Shown here piece after piece: positions 57,947-64,000 of a DNA stretch of 64,000 bases. The DNA is from Amorphophallus konjac (Eukaryota; Streptophyta; Magnoliopsida; Alismatales; Araceae): contig CM040126.1 of assembly GCA_022559845.1 (NCBI GenBank), forward strand, positions 230,554,271 to 230,618,270, in the 5' to 3' direction. Under the pieces are notes generated by a model. It searched no databases, had not been told where the DNA came from, and saw nothing but the letters and a program-made list of their open reading frames with translations. A program made the translations under genes and the position numbers. How positions within the stretch are numbered: position 1 is the stretch's first letter; every line of letters starts with the position of its first letter.

Positions 57947-59386
57947 ATGAAAAGATCCTTCGAGGGGAGCTCCATGGAGGGGGAAGCTTATGAAGGGCCA
58001 AAGCCGGCCAGGAAGGAGCATGAAGTGCTCCAACGGCTGACCACGATCCCTCGTCATCTCAGCTCGAGCCCTTTACGGGAGGTATGTTAGCATGATTTCA
58101 CTCAAATCAATCCATTCATTCACTTACACGTTCTTCCTCTCTTTCTCCTTTTCTCTTTTCCATCTCAACTTCTCCCTGGCTCTAGACGCTATTCCACTTT
58201 GAAGTGGATGGCTCCCATGGTCCGTGCATTGCCCCTACGAGTGATATCCATCCTGAAGTCCTGGCACCTACACCCACTCTTGGTACTAGACCAAAATTAC
58301 CCAAAGCTCTCCCTTGATTGGCACAACATCTCAGCCTTGGTAGAGATCTGGCATCCTCAGACCCATACATTCATGTTTCCATCTTTTGAGACCACTATCC
58401 TACTAGAGGAGGTAGAGACCTACTTCTCTTTTCCTAGGTCTACGGTGGGTGAGGAAGACTTAGTGTGTCACACTATTGCCCCTGTATACCCTAGGCTCGT
58501 CTTGGGAGGGTTTATACCAGATAGCAGGGACATCCATACCGTCATAGGCCCACGTCAGATCCACCTTCTTCCACTTATCCAGTGGGTAGTTGAACATTGT
58601 AGGAATAGGTGTGGGTGGGATGAGGCCATAGCCAAGGCCACGTCTATCTGCCTGTGTGGGGCTATCCTGTTCCCCTCTGTCGACCACGTGCTAGAGACTT
58701 CTATCCTTAGTACCATCAGCGGCCTATGGTAGGGTCTTTCTATTTCCCAGGCTGTCCTTGCTTACTTGTACGAGGGCCTCACCTCAGCAGCTCTAGGGGA
58801 TCCTCTCTTTGGTTCTAGGATACTTTTAGAGTGCTGGATGGGTGTCAGTATGGAATTCATTTATAAGGAGGATGTCACTTTAGCCAGTCGGTTCTTCGGG
58901 AGCCACCCCCTCTTCTTCATAGGTGGCGCCTTCGGGTTCTCTCTATAGGTAGAGTGCAGGACAGCAGAAAAGAAGATAAGGGACGAGTGGTGACTGCACA
59001 TCAATAGACTGTCCCTAGATTGGTTCGTGATGCGCCCTGACTTCCTCCGCGACACCACTATCAGGGTGCCTAGGAGGCCGGGCTTGGATCTGAGGCTCGT
59101 GAGCGAAATTGCACTGGCGATGTACAGCCCGCACCGGTGCTACCTACAGGTTGGACTACCCCGGACTATTCTACCAGCACTACCCCACATTCTCGCGCTA
59201 CAGGAGAGGAGGATCGGTACAAAGGAGGACGAGTAGGCGGTCAGGAGTGCCCTGATCATGTGGGAGGTGAGCAGGGTGCTGACCCTTCCAGCGGAGGTTG
59301 CAGAGATTCCGGCGACACGCCAAGCCTACATTAGAGAGCTGAGAGAGATACGTCCCCACGGGGATGCCCAGCAGAGGACTGAGTGA
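57947..59386 (+). pseudogene. DUF7745-like gene, two exons, four stops
   Basis: Exon 1 is 57947-58081 (MKRSFEGSSMEGEAYEGPKP, 45 codons, GT donor), and the intron ends CTCTAG at 58185. Exon 2 reads in one frame from 58187 to TGA 59384-59386: LVEIWHPQTHTFMFPSFETT, RQIHLLPLIQWVVEHCRNR, ATSICLCGAILFPSVDHVLE and ISQAVLAYLYEGLTSAALG. The layout resembles DUF7745, a plant domain common in transposon-linked proteins and distantly like PMD. Exon 1 and exon 2 frames differ by one base, so a small indel or another splice site is needed. Stops are at 58730, 58946, 58991 and 59234. It lies on the same strand as the PMD gene and about 1 kb downstream. Function unknown. Confidence 0.6.
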
Positions 59387-61052
59387 TTTTTCCTTTTCTT
59401 GTCATGATGCTTGATGTAGAGACTTATGCTTAGAAAGTTTGATACATTAATGAATAAAGTTGGTGATTTTGTTCGACTTGAGCTTGGCTTTTCTTATGCG
59501 TGATTGAATGAGTTTGGGTATGCCCTCCGAATGCACACGGTCACATACGGACTGCTCAGTTGAATAAACGGTTAGAATCTGACCGCTCAGGGAGTAGAAT
59601 GGCTCCCTTAGAGCCATGCATTAGATCAATGGCAGAGTTGAGAACGAACAATTGAACGGCCTGCAACAAACCGTGAAAATGGTAAAACGGTCAATAATCT
59701 GCCATTCATATTTTTGAACGGTCTAATGAAAACCGTGGATTGAGGCTGGAATGGTCTGTATAAAACCGTGTGAAATGTTGGACGGTCTGCCCATGGTCGT
59801 TGAAAGAAGTAGGACGGTCCCCAGAGGACCGTTTACTTACTGAAGTGCTGAACCTTGAGCTTCAACCTGCCCCTGCACACACACAAACAAAGAAAACAGA
59901 TTAAATCTGTTTTAGGCTTAACCCCTTGCCTATAGCAAGTTAGGAAATGACCAATTCTTGATTTTTGGTCAAGGGGGTAAACCTTATTAAATAGGCAAAT
60001 AACAAATGAAAATGAATGCGATGGATGCCATGAAATGCAAATGATGAAAATCTTTTTGTGATTTTGAAAATATTTATATATTTTTTGGATTTTGACATAT
60101 TTTATTTTTGGATTTTGACATATTTGATTTTTTTGGATTTTGAAATATTTGATTTTTTTTGTTTTGAAATATTTGATTTTTTGGAATTTTGGAATATTCA
60201 ATTTTTTTTTTGGATTTTAGAATATTTGATTTTTTGGATTTTGAAATATTTGATTTTTGGGGGTTTCGAAATATTTGATTTTTTTGGATTTTGAAATATT
60301 TTAATTTTTTTGGTTTTGAAATATTTGATTTTTTTGGATTTTGGAACCATCTCAAACCTGACGACGGGGAACTTCATGTCTCACTAGGGGTCTCCTAGGT
60401 TCAACGTGCGTTATGGGTGACTGCCCATGGCCAGGGTCCAATTTTGCTTAACGTTGCCTCTACCGAGGCCATACCCGGGGTGGGATCCATTCCTTGGAAA
60501 ATAAAAGAGTGCTTGATAGAAAAATTGGCAATAGGTATAGAGGTTTTTGGGGCTTGAGTTCTTCTCGCGACACCCCTTTTCAAAGAATTTTTTTTCTGTT
60601 GCGCCGGGGCTTTGTGTCCGTCATCGAACCTACATCCGCTCTAGGCACGTATACGACTGGGCTCATAACGTCCCGCGGGGAAACGGTACTGCCACTCTTG
60701 CCATGCCTAGTTTCATTATTTTGGGGACTTTTAGATTCTCAAGCTTTGAGCTTGTGGACGAGCCTTTAGCTTTTGATTTTGATTTTGCCCCTTTTCTCTA
60801 TTTCTTTTCTTTCTTTTTCCTTTGCTCTTATATATGCGGAATAAGGTCATAACGGACTGCCCCTATTTGAGACCTCTTTTATCGGGGGGTCTAGATCAGT
60901 TCTCGCCCCCTTATTCACCACTTGTCCCTATTTTCAGCCGAGAGAGGAGAAAAAATAAGGATTTTCACTTTCCCTTAAGCATGGCCAACGGAGAAACGGT
61001 GTTGCGCGAAAGAGAAAAACCGAACCACAGGGGGTCATGTAGTGTGTGAATG
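59387..61052. other. 3' region between DUF7745-like gene and integrase end
   Basis: CGGTC/GACCG inverted repeats occupy about 59530-59840. A T-rich minisatellite with unit near TTTTGGATTTTGAAATATTTGA covers about 60055-60345, with roughly ten copies. From 60350 to 61050 I see only mixed, GC-moderate sequence without a domain-bearing ORF. This stretch would be the start of the gypsy 3' region on the minus strand. Confidence 0.55.
60055..60345. repeat. T-rich minisatellite
   Basis: About ten units of 25-30 bp, each GGATTTT(G/A)GAATATTTGATTTTT with variable T runs. Overlapping ORFs on both strands are repeat artefacts rich in Phe/Ile or Lys/Asn. Confidence 0.9.
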
Positions 61053-61565
61053 TTAAACCGGGGATCTCCCTTCATGATCAAATAGAGGTACACCCCGCCG
61101 CCGGGCTGTTACTGGCTCGACTCTATGGATAAATTTTTTTAAATACAACACATTCCATGGATTTGGCAATTCTTCACCTTCAGCATTAATTAAACGGTAC
61201 GCGTTACCCGGATAGACTTTCTTAACTACAAACGGCCCTTCCCAGTTGGGTTGTAGCTTAGACCTAGGACTTGCTGATCTAATAAATTTACGTTTCAAAA
61301 CCATGTTACCCACTTAGAATTTTCTTTCAATAACCTTCTTTTGAAAATATCACGAGACACATTTTTGATAAACTGAGACGTGATTGGCCGCGTTTAGCCT
61401 CTTCTCGTCTAAGAGTTCCAGTTAGACTAGCAACGCCTCTCGACGCTCGTCGGGATTAAGTTCTTTGTCTAGCTGCACTCTTAGGGATGGGATCAATATC
61501 TCGTACGGGAGTACCGCCTCCATCCCATAGGTGAGAGCAAAAGGAGTTTGCTGATGTGACATAAC
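61053..61565 (-). pseudogene. Tat/Ogre-type integrase, C-terminal fragment
   Basis: On the minus strand QQTPFALTYGMEAVLPYEIL is followed by the C-terminal block PNWEGPFVVKKVYPGNAYRL and NPWNVLYLKKF, a standard end of Tat/Ogre integrase. Stops TAA at 61422-61424 and 61314-61316 interrupt, and the final stop is at 61053-61055. The catalytic core is absent: the similarity ends at about 61565, where unrelated LTR-like DNA begins. This is the only pol part left of the third gypsy element. Confidence 0.85.
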
Positions 61566-64000
61566 CTAGGACCTAAATTGCAAGCAACACAACAATTTGG
61601 CAATGTCACACAAGCGGACTCACTCGCGTTGGCACACTCGGGTCCGTAGGTGGACCGGCGATGGGGTGAGGGTCCGCGGTTGGACCGGAGGTTTCCAAGG
61701 GTACGGCTGGCTTGGGGAGGACCCCTATGGGTCAGGGGTTATCCAAATTCACGGGCGGTCAGCACGCCGAAGGCTTGGGTTGAATGATCACTCTCACAAC
61801 TCACCCGCGGTAGCCACACAATTAAATGATAATTCGGGTTCGTGCACTCTCTTAACGCCGACGGCACTAAGATGCAATACTAATTAAGCAAAGGAATCCA
61901 GCAAAGAGGAGTGTTTAATGGCTCACCTGATCGGTGTGAAGACACCGATCCCGGCCAGAGATGAGGGCGAGCGAGGAAGCGTGGGTTACCCGCACGCCGC
62001 GCCGGAGAAGCTTCAACCTGAAATTTCAGATTACATGCACTACACCCCATGCAAGGGGGGGGGGTCTTGGGGAAGGGAAGCCAGTGACTACACTCAAACA
62101 CTATCTCCACGCAGGGAGGGGCCTTCAGCCGGCCAAGCGGGGAGGGGAAAAACCAAGCTAGAAGTGAAGAACGGTAGCCGATGCCGATGCTATCCACTCT
62201 CTGCGCTTCAGGATAGACAGTTGGTCCTCTGGACGCTGTGGACACTCCAGAATTTTTTCGATGACGAAACCACTTGGAGATTGCTCGTAGCTGGGCCGGG
62301 ATGATGCCTGAATTTTGATAATTTCTTCGGGAACCGGTGTTGGTCGGAATAGGAGCTTGAACAGGGGAGCAGATTAACAGTTCTGACTATCTCAGGATCT
62401 CAGCATCAGGAAGCATAGGATGCCACGACTGTTCCCGAGATGAGAATCAGGTGCTGCCAGAGTCGTTGGAAACCGTGGACGAGTCCTCTTCGATGCAAAA
62501 CTGACGGGGAAGCCAAATGTTTTCGGAGCAGGTCGGTAGACTCTGAAAACTGTGGTAGGGTCAGTGCAGACTGAGTGGAAGTAGAACCGCGTACTCGGGG
62601 AAGAAAAATGATAAATCTCAGGTCCGGTCACCAAACTGGGCTCCGCTTCTTGGGGATGAAATAAGACTCGTAGTAGAAGATTTTTGTAGAAGAACACTTG
62701 ATCAGATTCCCAACAGGTTCATCGCAGTCGAGCTTCCACTCCGGCTCTGGTCTCCTGCCAGAGCAGCTTTGCGCAGTTGAGGAGGAAAGGGCCTCCCGAT
62801 CAGCACGGTACTCGGATGAGGACAAAACCACCTCGCTTGGAAAGCTATCTGGACGACCTTTCCAGAGATGTATTCCTTGCCACCATAAGATTTAGGGAAA
62901 GGCCGGAGATGATGCAGCTTCTAGGACCAAATTTACGGCCTGCGACCTGCAATGAAGTAGTAACCATGTGGTGGCAAATGGTGTGGAGTGGGGGTGGAGG
63001 AAGGGGAGGGGCGACCTGACCTAGGGGAGAGGAGGCTTGGACGACCGAGGGCTATGAGGGGAAGAGAATTTTCAAATTCAAATGGTCTTGGGAGGTGGAG
63101 GGTTGCATGGGAAGAAGGAAAAGTGTTTGGGAAAGAGGGAGGGGTAGTTGGGAGTTGGGAGGTGAGGTGGGGATTGGGGGGTTCCCTATTGGGACTAGGG
63201 GATACTTAATGTGGGGGTGTGGAAGTTGTAGAGGCTTTCAATGGGGTAGGTTGGGGTTGAGGTGGTTGGGAGGGGAGGAGAGAGAGTAGGGGGCGCACCC
63301 CTTAGGGAAGGAGAGAGAGAGAGAGAGAGAGAGAAAACTAGAGAGAGAGAGAGAGAAGCTCACAATTGTGGTGGATTTTAAAATTCATTCATTTATTCAT
63401 TAGTTCAAAATGAGGGAATGGGGTCCTATATATAGGCAACCCACATTTTACAAAAAGTCCCTGACATTTGACTCAATGACGAATAACCGAGGAAGGTGGG
63501 GGGGGGCGCCCATGGGCTAGCCCAATGAATTGGGCCCAATAACAACCTAATCAATCCTAATAACACTCAAACTTAGGTAGATGACTTAATGACCTAGGTA
63601 CTTGACTCAAATAAAAGGAAAATTACAATGACATGACTCAAATAAAATATGAAAATTACATGACTCGATTCAGAAAAATATGACGGACACAATGGAGCTA
63701 TGCCGACGAGCAATCAAAGCTGTGGAAAAATGTGAAGGGCGAGAGATGCCCCCATCGTACCCCCGGGGTGCGAAGAACTCGACTCCGTCTAGTATAGGTC
63801 CACCGGGGAAGAGGTCTTCCAATGCAGCTCCGGGTGAGCCACAACCTCCAAACTCAACCTTGCGTCCTTAGCCGGGGACTGCTCTTCAACCTCTCAAGGT
63901 GGCTCGGCACACCCACTTGCTGGCGATGGTACCCTGCTTGCTTAGTATTGCCTCCGTGTACACACGTCGGACTCTCAAGCTGATATTGAGGAGGCTCTCC
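61566..64000 (-). other. LTR-like non-coding DNA, unassigned
   Basis: No domain-bearing ORF is visible. CCTATATATAGG at 63425-63436 could be a TATA box. On the minus strand it is followed by a (GA/CT)n run (63307-63357) and a pyrimidine-rich leader, which favours a minus-strand LTR promoter. Two nearby repeats of GACTCAAATAAAA lie at 63605-63650. Boundaries, primer site and a second copy are not seen. It may be the LTR of an element continuing beyond 64000. Confidence 0.35.

Larger units (their letters stand above)
50367..61565 (-). mobile_element. Probable Tat/Ogre-type gypsy element with very long 3' region and antisense genes
   Basis: On the minus strand, from right to left: the C-terminal part of a Tat/Ogre integrase (61565-61053), nine kilobases of 3' region, and an LTR (52067-50367). 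The same CGGTC/GACCG short inverted repeats occur in the LTR U3 and at several places through the 3' region, tying the block together. Two plus-strand genes lie inside the 3' region, matching the antisense ORF position known in Tat elements. Gag, most of pol and the 5' LTR are missing. The unit is an inference from order and shared repeats. Confidence 0.55.

Noticed and set aside
60058..60355. Phe/Ile-rich and Lys/Asn-rich ORFs
   Set aside because: They are translations of the T-rich minisatellite.
61566..64000. 5' LTR partner of the LTR at 50367-52067
   Set aside because: The TATA regions and flanks of the two blocks are not similar by eye, so they are not a pair.

Overview
The window is a stretch of nested, decayed LTR retrotransposons from a nuclear plant (angiosperm) genome. 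The evidence for a plant is Ty1/copia and Ty3/gypsy polyproteins of plant-only types (Sirevirus-like copia and Tat/Ogre-like gypsy with two RNase H domains), initiator-Met-tRNA primer sites, and a plant mobile domain protein with spliceosomal introns. I see no clear host housekeeping gene, rRNA, tRNA or CRISPR array. The species cannot be named from this sequence.

Layout. (1) 1-20957, with a candidate LTR to about 24700: a minus-strand Tat-type gypsy element. Its broken gag-pol lies at 12280-20836. Its long 3' region (1-551 and 9774-12280) is made of tandem repeats. (2) 552-9773: a complete but inactive copia element (LTRs of 1592 and 1589 bp, target-site duplication AAAAG) inserted into those repeats. 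(3) 24845-25878: a copia integrase scrap and a probable solo LTR. (4) 25884-33924: a minus-strand Tat-type gypsy element with a nearly open gag-pol of about 1.8 kcodons, a canonical primer site, its 5' LTR and an antisense ORF remnant. No 3' LTR is visible. (5) 33925-44556: a Sirevirus-like copia element with both LTRs (the left one truncated), gag, pol and a third ORF. It lies inside the pol of a related copy (44557-50317), whose third ORF is split by a solo LTR (47707-49443). (6) 50367-61565: a probable third Tat/Ogre-type element on the minus strand. It has an LTR, a very long 3' region and only the end of integrase. On the opposite strand the 3' region carries two multi-exon genes: a seven-exon plant-mobile-domain/coiled-coil gene (all introns phase 0) and a DUF7745-like gene. 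(7) 61566-64000: LTR-like non-coding DNA.

How the parts work together. Each complete element would supply Gag, protease, reverse transcriptase/RNase H and integrase for its own copying. Here every polyprotein carries nonsense or frameshift lesions, so none looks autonomous. The antisense genes of the Tat elements and the third ORF of the copia elements are accessory genes of unknown role.

The most unusual signals are structural. The 3' regions of two different Tat elements are arrays of short perfect inverted repeats whose arm sequences change from copy to copy while pairing is kept, that is, compensatory change. The leader of the first copia element holds five consecutive perfect GC-rich hairpins between A/T homopolymers. 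The antisense intron-containing mobile-domain gene, with one hairpin array inside its first intron, is the best candidate for something under-described.
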